DNA from: Pseudomonas botevensis
Lineage (GTDB): Bacteria > Pseudomonadota > Gammaproteobacteria > Pseudomonadales > Pseudomonadaceae
NCBI RefSeq assembly: GCF_019145475.1
Contig: NZ_JAHTKI010000028.1
Location: forward strand, 1-59,127
Direction: 5' to 3'
Length of the DNA stretch: 59,127 bases
Position 1 is the first letter of the stretch, and every line of letters starts with the position of its first letter. This document shows, one piece after another, positions 7,204-13,761 of this stretch. The notes under the pieces were generated by a model. That model did not search any database. It was not told the DNA's origin and was given only the letters and a program-made list of their open reading frames with translations. Made by a program: the position numbers and the translations under genes.

Positions 7204-8184
7204 ATGCCATTGCCTATTCAGCTAAACCCTATCGATATCGCTGAGTGGCGGCGCCACGGTGAGTTCTCGGAAGCCTATCCAGAAGGGGCCAGACCAAAAC
7301 GGATTGTGGTATCGCCTCATGACCCTGTTCAAGCCGTCATCGTTCCAAACTGGCAATATATGTTCAAACTGTCGGATGAGAAATACCCTGAACAATATTG
7401 GGCAGAGCTTATAGCGTACCAAATTGGATTACTCCTCAAAATTGAAGTCCCGCCAGCACATGCTGCATTTGACTCAATGACGGGCGAGTGTGGCTCGTTA
7501 AGTGAATGGTTCTATGCACCTGGCGAAGACGTATTCTTTGCAGCCGGATACTTCTTTTATAGGGAAATACGAAATTTCGACAAAGACAAAGGAACCCAAC
7601 ACAATCTGCTAACCGCCCAAAAGCTTAGCGCAAACTTCATCAACGAAGATCAAATTTTCGATTTCTGGTCAATGCTATTATTTGACTCCCTGATTGGGAA
7701 TACTGATCGTCACCAGGATAACTGGGGCTATTTGATAACATCCTCCCCAAATACAAAAAGCGTTGCTCGACGAAAGGGTGAGCAATACGGTGTTAGATTA
7801 AAGTTTGCCCCATGGTTCGATAATGGAACTAGCTTAGGCTATCAAATCATAGAGCGTAAATTCTCTCAATGGGACGATGTACGGCTCGATAACTTCATTA
7901 TAAAAGGGACACATCACATAAGATGGGCACCGGACAACTTAACTCAGGTAGGTCATCTAGAGTCCATGGACTTCATATCGAAACACAACCCCGCCGTGAG
8001 AGCGCTCTTATTAAGAAAGCTGAAGCAATTCGATACTTTACGCTTCAGAGAAATGATGGATAGACTGGTTGACCTACCGATGCCGCAACATGCTAGACTG
8101 ACCAGAGCAAGGGCCAATTTTGTGATCAGGCTCACCTTGAGGCGCATGAAATTGATTACGGAAAAATTAAATGCACACCATTGA
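7204..8184 (+). CDS. HipA-like serine/threonine kinase, prophage cargo
   Basis: The 326-residue protein carries the catalytic core of HipA kinases: a Lys at 55 in MFKLS (probable ATP contact), Glu68, the motif IGNTDRHQDN (catalytic Asp168, Asn173) and a metal-binding FDNGTS (Asp206). It is shorter than HipA (about 440 residues) and lacks the usual N-subdomain, so it belongs to the group of small HipA-homologous kinases. AAGGA precedes the ATG by a few bases. The gene is clearly more AT-rich than the phage genes around it and overlaps the HIRAN-domain gene by 14 bases. It probably phosphorylates a host target as a toxin or defence effector; the target cannot be read from the sequence. Confidence 0.85.
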   Translation: MPLPIQLNPIDIAEWRRHGEFSEAYPEGARPKRIVVSPHDPVQAVIVPNWQYMFKLSDEKYPEQYWAELIAYQIGLLLKIEVPPAHAAFDSMTGECGSLSEWFYAPGEDVFFAAGYFFYREIRNFDKDKGTQHNLLTAQKLSANFINEDQIFDFWSMLLFDSLIGNTDRHQDNWGYLITSSPNTKSVARRKGEQYGVRLKFAPWFDNGTSLGYQIIERKFSQWDDVRLDNFIIKGTHHIRWAPDNLTQVGHLESMDFISKHNPAVRALLLRKLKQFDTLRFREMMDRLVDLPMPQHARLTRARANFVIRLTLRRMKLITEKLNAHH

Positions 8185-8863
8185 TCACGTTTTTGAACCA
8201 ACTCGCCTATTTTTGGTCTGGACCAGCACGGCCGAGGGTGTCGCACGTAATCGCCGAATAGTTGGCGAATTAGTCAAAAAAAATGACAACTTTACATTTC
8301 GTTATTTAAAAGACACGCCTGACTATCATGCTGCCGTTAACGAAGGTTTCATTAGCTTCCCAGCATTCACAATTAATGGCAACGAGGAGTTCGACAACGC
8401 ACTGTCGGCTTTTATGAGTCGAATTCCACCCCGAAAAAGACAAGACTTTCCAAAATATCTCGCTCAGTATGGACTTCCTAGTAGCTTTATTGGTTCCGAT
8501 TTTTCGCTACTTGGATATACCGGTGCAAGACTAGCAAGTGATAGCTTCGAGCTTTCCCCTGACTTATCTACTGCATCAACTCCTATTGATATCGTGCTAG
8601 AAGTAAGCGGAACTCAGTACAACAAGGTTCTCGGCGACATCATTGAGGGAATGCTCGTAAACTTTGTTCGCGAACCAGAAAACAATCATGATAAAAATGC
8701 AATAGCAATCATGACAAAATTTGGTCGAATAGGTTACGTAAGTAGAGCTTTAAATAAAGGATTTTCTCATTTAATGAGCCAATCAAATGTGACCGGCACA
8801 GTATTAAGCTCTGACATGAGAAATGAAAAAGTTAAAATACTGATACTCGCTGAATTTAAGTAG
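8171..8863 (+). CDS. HIRAN-domain protein paired with the HipA-like kinase
   Basis: The 230-residue protein has an N-terminal region (about 1-130) of the type found beside HipA kinases, with TRLFLVW, VGEL and a GxTGARLASDSFEL-like segment. Its C-terminal HIRAN domain (about 145-225) carries the typical REPENNHDKNAIAI and GRIGYVSR motifs. HIRAN domains bind DNA 3' ends in proteins such as HLTF. The start overlaps the kinase gene, so the two are translated together. It could be the antitoxin, a sensor of damaged or phage DNA, or both. It shares the AT-rich composition of the kinase gene and is followed by its own terminator. Confidence 0.8.
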   Translation: MHTIDHVFEPTRLFLVWTSTAEGVARNRRIVGELVKKNDNFTFRYLKDTPDYHAAVNEGFISFPAFTINGNEEFDNALSAFMSRIPPRKRQDFPKYLAQYGLPSSFIGSDFSLLGYTGARLASDSFELSPDLSTASTPIDIVLEVSGTQYNKVLGDIIEGMLVNFVREPENNHDKNAIAIMTKFGRIGYVSRALNKGFSHLMSQSNVTGTVLSSDMRNEKVKILILAEFK

Positions 8864-8873
8864 TGAAAATCAT

Positions 8874-8897
8874 GCCCGGCCCAGCGCCGGGCTTTTT
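8874..8897 (+). terminator. Terminator of the kinase/HIRAN pair
   Basis: GCCCGGC and GCCGGGC form a 7-bp stem followed by five T residues. It begins ten bases after the HIRAN gene stop and closes the two-gene unit. Confidence 0.85.
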
Positions 8898-8921
8898 CAT
8901 GCCTACCCTTCCCTCAAGCCG

Positions 8922-8949
8922 ATGGTGGCGCACCGCCATGAGTGCTAGA
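8922..8949 (+). promoter_or_regulatory. Repeated cargo promoter element, copy 1
   Basis: ATGGTGGCGCACCGCCA is followed by an extended -10 (TGCTAGAGT, fitting TGnTAnAnT). The same element, 17 of 17 bases identical in the first part and with the same spacing to the extended -10, is found at 10272-10299. It lies 57 bases before the start of the immunity-like gene. The first part is an imperfect dyad and may be an operator. Confidence 0.65.
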
Positions 8950-8978
8950 GTTCTCTCACCATTCCAGGGAGGTCGGCG

Positions 8979-9395
8979 ATGAAGATTTTGGGCTTAGTCA
9001 TTTGGATAATTGTTTGCCTCGTCAGCTTATTGGTTGGTCGTGGCTACAACGATTTTGCAGTCCTCGCACGAATCGTGTTAATCCCGAGCGCCATAGCTGT
9101 GTACTTCTATCCGGCGATCTGCGCGCTCGGCGAACATCCCAAAGCTACCCCAATCTTCGCACTGAACCTGCTGGCCGGGTGGACGTTTATCGGTTGGCTT
9201 GTTGCGTTCATATGGGCCTTAAGCAGGCCCACACCCCTCGAGTTCGCAAGAGCAAGTGGCTTTCCGGAATCGACGCACCGCGGGCCAGAACGCATACCCG
9301 AAACGAAAGACTGCCCATTCTGCGCGGAAACCATCAAAGCCGCTGCCAAGAAGTGCCGGTACTGCGGTTCTGATTTGGAACAGCAGGTCGTGTAG
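8979..9395 (+). CDS. Superinfection-immunity-like membrane protein with C-terminal zinc ribbon
   Basis: The 138-residue protein has three hydrophobic segments (about 3-20, 28-48, 58-81). The stretch around YFYPAICALGEHPKATPIF and NLLAGWTFIGWLVAFIWAL matches the superinfection immunity protein family (T4 Imm type), whose members block DNA entry of related phages at the inner membrane. The cytoplasmic tail is a zinc ribbon with Cys112/Cys115 and Cys126/Cys129. GGGAGG precedes the ATG at good distance. It has its own promoter element and terminator, as expected for a lysogenic-conversion gene expressed in the prophage state. Exclusion of other phages is the expected role, inferred from family. 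Confidence 0.8.
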   Translation: MKILGLVIWIIVCLVSLLVGRGYNDFAVLARIVLIPSAIAVYFYPAICALGEHPKATPIFALNLLAGWTFIGWLVAFIWALSRPTPLEFARASGFPESTHRGPERIPETKDCPFCAETIKAAAKKCRYCGSDLEQQVV

Positions 9396-9415
9396 AAAGC
9401 ATGAGCATCATCTGA

Positions 9416-9438
9416 AGCCCGCCAAGCGTGGGCTTTTT
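9416..9438 (+). terminator. Terminator after the superinfection-immunity-like gene
   Basis: AGCCCGC and GTGGGCT form a short stem (one G-T pair) with a CAAGC loop, followed by a run of T residues. It lies 20 bases after the stop codon. The bases between it and the NUDIX gene show no other feature. Confidence 0.75.
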
Positions 9439-9597
9439 GATGCCCCTTCCTATCTCCGAAATACAAGTGATCGTGGGAGCATTTGCAAATCTTCACCAGG
9501 TGCACCGCTAATCGCCCACTCAGCCATCGATTGGAACGGCGAGTTGCAGCATGTAGTCCGTACTTATATGGATGAGCTTCGAAGCAGGGCAATCAAA

Positions 9598-9960
9598 ATG
9601 AAAATCAGAGCGACCATAGTCTGCGAGCAAAATCATCAGGTTTTATTGGTCAGGAAACCCAAAAAACCTTGGAATTTGCCTGGCGGTAGATTGAAGTCGG
9701 GTGAGACGTGTGCCGCCGCCGCAGTCCGCGAGCTAAACGAAGAAACCGGACTGAGCAGCGATAGCCTCCTCTATCTGATGGAATGGACGTCAGAAGGAAC
9801 AAAGCATCACGTATTCGAGGTCAGCGTATCAAATGTCGACGATGCAGCCCCACGCAATGAAATATGCGACTGCCTGTGGCAACCGCTTGACTCAATCCAA
9901 AATATTGAAATCTGCAAAGCAGCTTTGCTGATCCTGAAGTCTTTTCAGCGCCGTTTGTAA
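9598..9960 (+). CDS. NUDIX hydrolase
   Basis: The 120-residue protein has a complete NUDIX box (about residues 36-58): Gly, then five residues, Glu, seven residues, RELNEETGL, fitting GX5EX7REUXEEXGU. NUDIX enzymes cleave nucleoside diphosphates linked to another group, such as oxidised nucleotides, ADP-ribose or NADH. I chose the ATG at 9598 (MKIRATIV), since the fold starts right there; ten codons upstream an ATG at 9568 is possible. The frame extends far upstream but runs through a terminator. It stands alone among prophage cargo, and its substrate cannot be told from the sequence. Confidence 0.85.
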   Translation: MKIRATIVCEQNHQVLLVRKPKKPWNLPGGRLKSGETCAAAAVRELNEETGLSSDSLLYLMEWTSEGTKHHVFEVSVSNVDDAAPRNEICDCLWQPLDSIQNIEICKAALLILKSFQRRL

Positions 9961-9970
9961 TATCTCTCCA

Positions 9971-10192
9971 CTAAGTGCCGCCTTCCAGCCCTTCTCTGGC
10001 ACGATCAAATATCGCTCCTGCATCACGAATTAATTGCCTCCATTCCCCGCTTGTTATTAGCCCCTCCTCCTCCATCGCGTCGGCCATTTTCAAAAGCTCG
10101 TCATATTGTTCCTCCACCGACATGCGGATTTCTGGCTCTCGTGCTAGTTGAATCCATGCGGTTAGCGCCTGCGTCTTTTTGTCCTGAATCAT
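9971..10192 (-). CDS. Small hypothetical protein
   Basis: A 73-residue, helical, acidic protein with no recognised motif. The segment EEQYDELLKMADAMEEEGLI followed by EWRQLIRDA looks like real protein rather than a shadow frame, and no better frame covers this stretch. Only a weak Shine-Dalgarno is visible. It is convergent with the NUDIX gene, with 10 bases between the stops. Confidence 0.5.
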   Translation of the reverse strand: MIQDKKTQALTAWIQLAREPEIRMSVEEQYDELLKMADAMEEEGLITSGEWRQLIRDAGAIFDRAREGLEGGT

Positions 10193-10271
10193 GGCTGCAA
10201 TCTACTCTCGCTTTAATCGGTAGAACTAGCGCTACCAAACAGCGTTCCGTTATGGCGACTAGCGGCAGTCA

Positions 10272-10299
10272 ATGGTGGCGCACCGCCACGAATGGTAAA
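10272..10299 (+). promoter_or_regulatory. Repeated cargo promoter element, copy 2
   Basis: The same ATGGTGGCGCACCGCCA dyad as at 8922 is followed by an extended -10, TGGTAAAAT. It lies 56 bases before the ATG of the secreted-protein gene, nearly the same distance as copy 1 from its gene. Flanking bases differ, so selection on the element is likely. Confidence 0.65.
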
Positions 10300-10327
10300 A
10301 TCTCAGTTCAATTGATGGAGGGAACCA

Positions 10328-10906
10328 ATGAAAGCAAAACTCACCATTTTCCTGCTTGCAGCCTGCGTCGCGGGTTCGGCTATTGCTGCCAAGAAGACAT
10401 CTGAGCCAGCGCCATGGACCCAGGAGCCAGACAGCTTCATGGGCGTCAAATTTGACCAAAAATTTGTTTATTCGGTCCCCGAGTGCCCTGCGGGTTATGA
10501 GATCCCGAAAGAGATGTGTCGTGGAACGCCGTATCAGGGCTTCTACTCCACCAAGGGCGCGCCCTCTATCGGGATTGGTTACGGGCTTTCTGTAATGGCG
10601 AAGAGCGGACCAGTTGACTCCTTCTACTTGACCACTTCCTCTGAAAATTATCTGCAGCTGGTGCAGCTATTTATCACCAAATACGGTCAACCAATGAAGC
10701 GCTCAACAGAGCTCGTAAAAACCAAAGGCGGTGCTTCGTTCACCAATGAAAATCTCCTCTGGCAAGGAAAAAAAATAGAAATCGCCATTGAGAAATACAG
10801 TGGTGACATCAACACAAGCTCGGCCACGCTGAGAACTCTTGCCTCAAAGACAAAAGCAGTGCAGGACATCGACGAAAAAATCCAAAGCGCCGCCGGGAAG
10901 CTGTAA
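10328..10906 (+). CDS. Secreted hypothetical protein, prophage cargo
   Basis: The 192-residue product begins with a Sec signal peptide (Lys at 2 and 4, hydrophobic 5-19, predicted cut after AIA near residue 20). The mature part has two cysteines close together (VPECPAGYEIPKEMC) that may form a disulphide in the periplasm. A GGAGGG Shine-Dalgarno, the shared promoter element upstream and a terminator downstream make it a self-contained cargo unit active in the lysogen. I recognise no family. A cell-surface or exclusion role is possible but not shown. Confidence 0.75.
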   Translation: MKAKLTIFLLAACVAGSAIAAKKTSEPAPWTQEPDSFMGVKFDQKFVYSVPECPAGYEIPKEMCRGTPYQGFYSTKGAPSIGIGYGLSVMAKSGPVDSFYLTTSSENYLQLVQLFITKYGQPMKRSTELVKTKGGASFTNENLLWQGKKIEIAIEKYSGDINTSSATLRTLASKTKAVQDIDEKIQSAAGKL

Positions 10907-10943
10907 CGAGCCAACCGACAGCCCCCTTTTAGCCGATACAGGA

Positions 10944-10967
10944 AGCCCGCCCATGCGGGCTTTTTTT
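10944..10967 (+). terminator. Terminator after the secreted cargo gene
   Basis: AGCCCGC / GCGGGCT with a 4-nt loop is followed by seven T residues, 38 bases after the stop codon. It insulates the cargo from the PL promoter just downstream. Confidence 0.9.
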
Positions 10968-10988
10968 ATGCCCCAAGAAAATATTATT

Positions 10989-11075
10989 AGCAGAGCTATT
11001 TACTTCGAATAGCAGCGCTGCTACTTTTATTCGCAAGCCAGACAACAACGGCCCAGCAGCGAAAGCAGCGCCGCT
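10989..11075 (+). promoter_or_regulatory. PL promoter and OL operators
   Basis: TTTACT (10999-11004) and TACTTT (11022-11027) are 17 bases apart and point to the recombination/integration genes. The perfect operator AGCAGCGCTGCT (11011-11022) lies in the spacer and runs into the -10, the same arrangement as in PR. Further sites are AGCAGAGCTATT (10989-11000) and AGCAGCGCCGCT (11064-11075), giving three sites as at OR. Confidence 0.8.
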
Positions 11076-11084
11076 CTTTAACAA
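11072..11084 (+). promoter_or_regulatory. BoxA-like antitermination element (nutL candidate)
   Basis: CGCTCTTTAACAA matches the consensus of ribosomal and lambdoid boxA elements, the RNA site bound by NusB/NusE. It lies about 40 bases after the predicted PL start. A small CCGG-CCAGT-CCGG hairpin at about 11107-11119 could serve as boxB but has only 4 bp. Confidence 0.65.
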
Positions 11085-11159
11085 CCAGCGCCATGAACGA
11101 CTACCCGGCCAGTCCGGTTAGGTCACTCCCGGCTCCATCGGTGGGAGGTCAGTAAACCG

Positions 11160-11258
11160 ATGAATAAAACCGCACTTGCCTCTACTGGCGACCGGCGATC
11201 CGACAGGCCCGAAAGCCTGCCCACGCGCAGCCCACTGCGACGGCGGACGAGGTGTTGA
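11160..11258 (+). CDS. Arg-rich small ORF, first of the PL operon (N-like candidate)
   Basis: The 32-codon frame starts with ATG 11 bases after GGGAGG. The C-terminal part is strongly basic (RRSDRPESLPTRSPLRRRTR), with nine Arg in 20 residues. It comes first after PL and boxA, the place of the N antiterminator in lambda. The basic stretch is at the end, not at the start as in lambda N, and the frame is short, so this may be chance or only part of a gene. Confidence 0.35.
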   Translation: MNKTALASTGDRRSDRPESLPTRSPLRRRTRC

Positions 11259-11370
11259 CCGAACTGAGTGAATGACCTGGTAAGCGAGTGCGGAGAAACA
11301 CGGAATTTTTCACTGATGCACCTGGTGACGGGTGCATTGGGAAAACAACCGATCAAGAACGGAGCATCAA

Positions 11371-12156
11371 ATGAGCGAACAAACCCTTCAATCGCTGCTT
11401 GCCGAGCGCATCACTGCATACGCCCAGTCCGACCGCCCGCGTGAACTGATCGACGAGGGCATCGAGAAGCTGTTCAAAGAAGTTGTGAGTGACACCTTTC
11501 GCTCCTACGGCGACTTCGGCGGAGCAATCAAGGACGCCGTCAAGTCTGCACTGCCGGCCAACGTCACCGACATGTTTGAGCTTCAGCGCTACAACGCCCT
11601 CGTCGCCAACGCCCTCAGCCAGCGCTGGGAACAAGCGGCCATGGGCTCGCTCATCTTGAAGCGCGCCGAAAAGTCCATAGCTGATGTGCTCACCGGTGAG
11701 GGCCTGCTGACCGGCGAGGTTTCGCTGAAGAAACTGCTCGACGAATTTGTGGAGCACCACAAAGAGAGTGCCGCCGAAGGCCGATGGGAGCGCCCTGAAA
11801 TTCGCGTCGAAGAAGGCGACGGCAGCTATTCCCACAAGACGATCCACATCTACTTCGATCCAGAGCCGGAAGACAGTTACCGGAGCAGCCACTACTCGTC
11901 TTCGTCGCGCAGCAACTACAGCCTGAAGCACGCGCTGCACATCAGCATCAAAGGCGAGCGTGAAACCGGCGACCGCTGGAAACCGACCGTTGCGTTTGGC
12001 GAAGTCTACAGCGCCAAACTGGATGACAAGAAGATCGCCATCGACATGCAGGTGTATTCGAAGTGGGAGCGCATGCTGGCGTCCCTGTACTTTGGAAACG
12101 CAATTCTGATGATCGACTGCGACACAGAAGACCTGAGCTACGGTCTTTTCGACTGA
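11371..12156 (+). CDS. Conserved-looking phage early protein, unknown function
   Basis: The 261-residue protein is acidic and probably mostly helical in residues 1-125, followed by a Glu/Asp/Ser/Tyr-rich stretch (about 140-180, with a SSHYSSSSRSNYS low-complexity run) and a beta-rich end. No motif is recognised. The ATG at 11371 with ACGGAG upstream is better than one 13 codons earlier. Just before it, ATGCACC / GGTGCAT (11316-11337) forms a hairpin in the leader. It is the first large gene of the PL operon. Confidence 0.75.
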   Translation: MSEQTLQSLLAERITAYAQSDRPRELIDEGIEKLFKEVVSDTFRSYGDFGGAIKDAVKSALPANVTDMFELQRYNALVANALSQRWEQAAMGSLILKRAEKSIADVLTGEGLLTGEVSLKKLLDEFVEHHKESAAEGRWERPEIRVEEGDGSYSHKTIHIYFDPEPEDSYRSSHYSSSSRSNYSLKHALHISIKGERETGDRWKPTVAFGEVYSAKLDDKKIAIDMQVYSKWERMLASLYFGNAILMIDCDTEDLSYGLFD

Positions 12157-12209
12157 ACAACCAGCGCCACGACAGCCTGTCGTTAACTGCTCGATCACCT
12201 CGAAAGAGA

Positions 12210-12320
12210 CTGCATCGGAATGTCGGCGCCCCATGAAAAAAGCTGATCCAGGCCAACTGTTTGTATGCGAACGGGCGGACGTAGTTAGGCATCTTGGTCA
12301 GGACCGACATTCCAATGCAG
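12210..12320. repeat. Long-range inverted repeat between early genes
   Basis: CTGCATCGGAATGTCGG (12210-12226) and CCGACATTCCAATGCAG (12304-12320) are inverted repeats matching at 16 of 17 bases, 77 bases apart. An RNA from either strand could fold into a 111-nt hairpin. The inner part holds a weak 49-codon frame (from 12233) without a Shine-Dalgarno, which I do not count as a gene. There is no T-run, so it is not a simple terminator. Confidence 0.6.
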
Positions 12321-12410
12321 CTTCAAATCTCCATCGTAGAAAAAATGAATTAGCTACTTGCCCGCTCGGTCAAGAATTATGAACGCAGTAAATCTGACGA
12401 GGTGACAGCA

Positions 12411-12545
12411 ATGACTATCCAAGCAGAGACACTCGTACAACTGACCGAAGCGCTGCAAGAGCGAGGCATGAATCTGGTTTCAGATGTTCACTTTACTCGC
12501 GCGCCATACCGGCATAACCACCGCTGGATCTGCACCGTAGAGTAA
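12411..12545 (+). CDS. 44-residue phage early protein
   Basis: A short frame starts with ATG eight bases after a GAGGTG Shine-Dalgarno and ends with TAA, encoding MTIQAETLVQLTEALQERGM and then a His/Arg-rich end with HNHRWICTVE. The composition looks like coding sequence and it has the same orientation as its neighbours. The function is unknown. Confidence 0.5.
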   Translation: MTIQAETLVQLTEALQERGMNLVSDVHFTRAPYRHNHRWICTVE

Positions 12546-12734
12546 CCATGCTCGCTGCCGGCAGCTCGGAATAAGACTCCACCGCCGGCCCCACTGCCCC
12601 GCTACGTCGTTTCCCTCCCTACACCTATCCGACACCACCCGAATGCACTCCCCTCCACGCCCAACGGCAACCAGCGGAGCGGATGAGTGCATCCGAGTTT
12701 TGTTGAATCAACACCCGCCACTCTGGAGACGACC

Positions 12735-13139
12735 ATGTCAGCTCTACGCAAGCTCATCCCGGAAGACAACTTTCTCGAAACGGAGGCAGGCCAAGAATGG
12801 CTGACCGAGTCGGTTGACGATCTGTTGTGCCGGCGCCATGTCGAAGCGCCGAATCCGGTGGGCCGAAGCAAGGTCCTGGTCAGCGCTGATCACCTGCTGG
12901 AAGCGCTGGCGGATCACATGGCAGCGACACCAGACCCAAACCACTGCATCGAGAAAATCCTGATCGAGCTGGTCAGGCGCGGCGACGGCGGGTTCTTGCA
13001 CGCCTGGGCCGTCGAAGCCGTCGGCGGTGATCCGCTGGTCGTTCGCGCGATGGCTAATGACCTGGTCGCGGTACACGCCAATGAGTACCGCGATGCAAAG
13101 CGCGAAAGTGATCGCGTCGAGCAGGAGTGTGGGTTTTGA
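12735..13139 (+). CDS. Hypothetical phage early protein
   Basis: The 134-residue, acidic, probably helical protein starts at an ATG with TGGAG at a good distance; an earlier in-frame ATG at 12687 lacks this. There is no recognised domain. Its stop (TGA at 13137-13139) overlaps a TTG start of the next gene, so it heads a chain of four tightly packed small genes. Confidence 0.7.
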   Translation: MSALRKLIPEDNFLETEAGQEWLTESVDDLLCRRHVEAPNPVGRSKVLVSADHLLEALADHMAATPDPNHCIEKILIELVRRGDGGFLHAWAVEAVGGDPLVVRAMANDLVAVHANEYRDAKRESDRVEQECGF

Positions 13140-13327
13140 GCCCGCACATTCTGATCGACAAGGCACTTGATGGTGTGACCGCCCCCTTCGCCCATGAGGA
13201 AACAGGGCTGCTCGTACAGAAGCTGATTACCAGCCTCTTCACTGACGGCGCGATCACCATTGATGAGTTCAACCACTACTGCGAGCGCCTACGAAACATC
13301 TGCCAGCGCCGCAAGGAGGCTGCATGA
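13136..13327 (+). CDS. Hypothetical small phage protein with TTG start
   Basis: This 63-residue product most likely starts at the TTG at 13136, overlapping the previous stop (TTGA), because AGGAG lies 10 bases upstream; the GTG at 13127 is too close to it. The sequence HILIDKALDGVTAPFAHEE then a helical C-terminus shows no known motif. It overlaps the next gene by 4 bases (ATGA). Confidence 0.65.
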   Translation: MSPHILIDKALDGVTAPFAHEETGLLVQKLITSLFTDGAITIDEFNHYCERLRNICQRRKEAA

Positions 13328-13605
13328 GCACACCACCGGTAAAAACGTTGATCGATGAACAGCTCGACGATATTCAGCGCCGCATAGCCATCCTGGGCTT
13401 CGGGCTCCCCTTCAACGAAGTGATCGGCCGCAAGCGCGAGGACCTGGTGCAGGATCTGCCACAGCGCTTGGCGCCGACCATGAAGATCATGTTCTGGGTT
13501 CTCGCCGACGGCCTGCTGCTTATCATGGCCGGCTACAACGCCGCGCGCGACTCCTCCAGCACCTGCCAGCCACCGCAGTCGAACACCTACCGGGGGTTCC
13601 GGTGA
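13324..13605 (+). CDS. Small phage protein with one membrane segment
   Basis: The 93-residue product has an amphipathic N-terminal half and one hydrophobic stretch (about residues 54-70, MFWVLADGLLLIMAGYN). No family is recognised. It is translationally coupled on both sides (ATGA at its start, GTGA at its stop), which argues that it is a real member of the PL operon. Confidence 0.65.
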   Translation: MSTPPVKTLIDEQLDDIQRRIAILGFGLPFNEVIGRKREDLVQDLPQRLAPTMKIMFWVLADGLLLIMAGYNAARDSSSTCQPPQSNTYRGFR

Positions 13606-13718
13606 ACTCCCGGCAGCTTGCCCGCCGCATTCTGATCCGGCGCGGCTCGTTCTCGGCCATTGGCGTCTTCACCTTCCTGATGCTACTCGGCGCCCTCGCC
13701 GACCGCATCACTCAATAA
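13602..13718 (+). CDS. 38-residue membrane peptide
   Basis: A GTG start overlaps the stop of the previous gene (GTGA), and the frame ends in TAA at 13718. The peptide has a basic N-terminus (QLARRILIRRG) and one transmembrane segment (about residues 17-32). Coupling to the upstream gene and the positive-inside pattern support a real small membrane protein. Confidence 0.5.
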   Translation: MNSRQLARRILIRRGSFSAIGVFTFLMLLGALADRITQ

Positions 13719-13761
13719 ACCAAGTATTCAATCGCTGCGCAGGGCGCGGCAAGGAACAGTC

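Noticed and set aside
8942..9373. 143-codon frame overlapping the superinfection-immunity-like gene
   Set aside because: The other frame has TM segments, zinc ribbon and a good Shine-Dalgarno; this one has neither.
12233..12382. 49-codon frame within the long inverted repeat
   Set aside because: No Shine-Dalgarno and no convincing composition; kept only as part of the repeat description.
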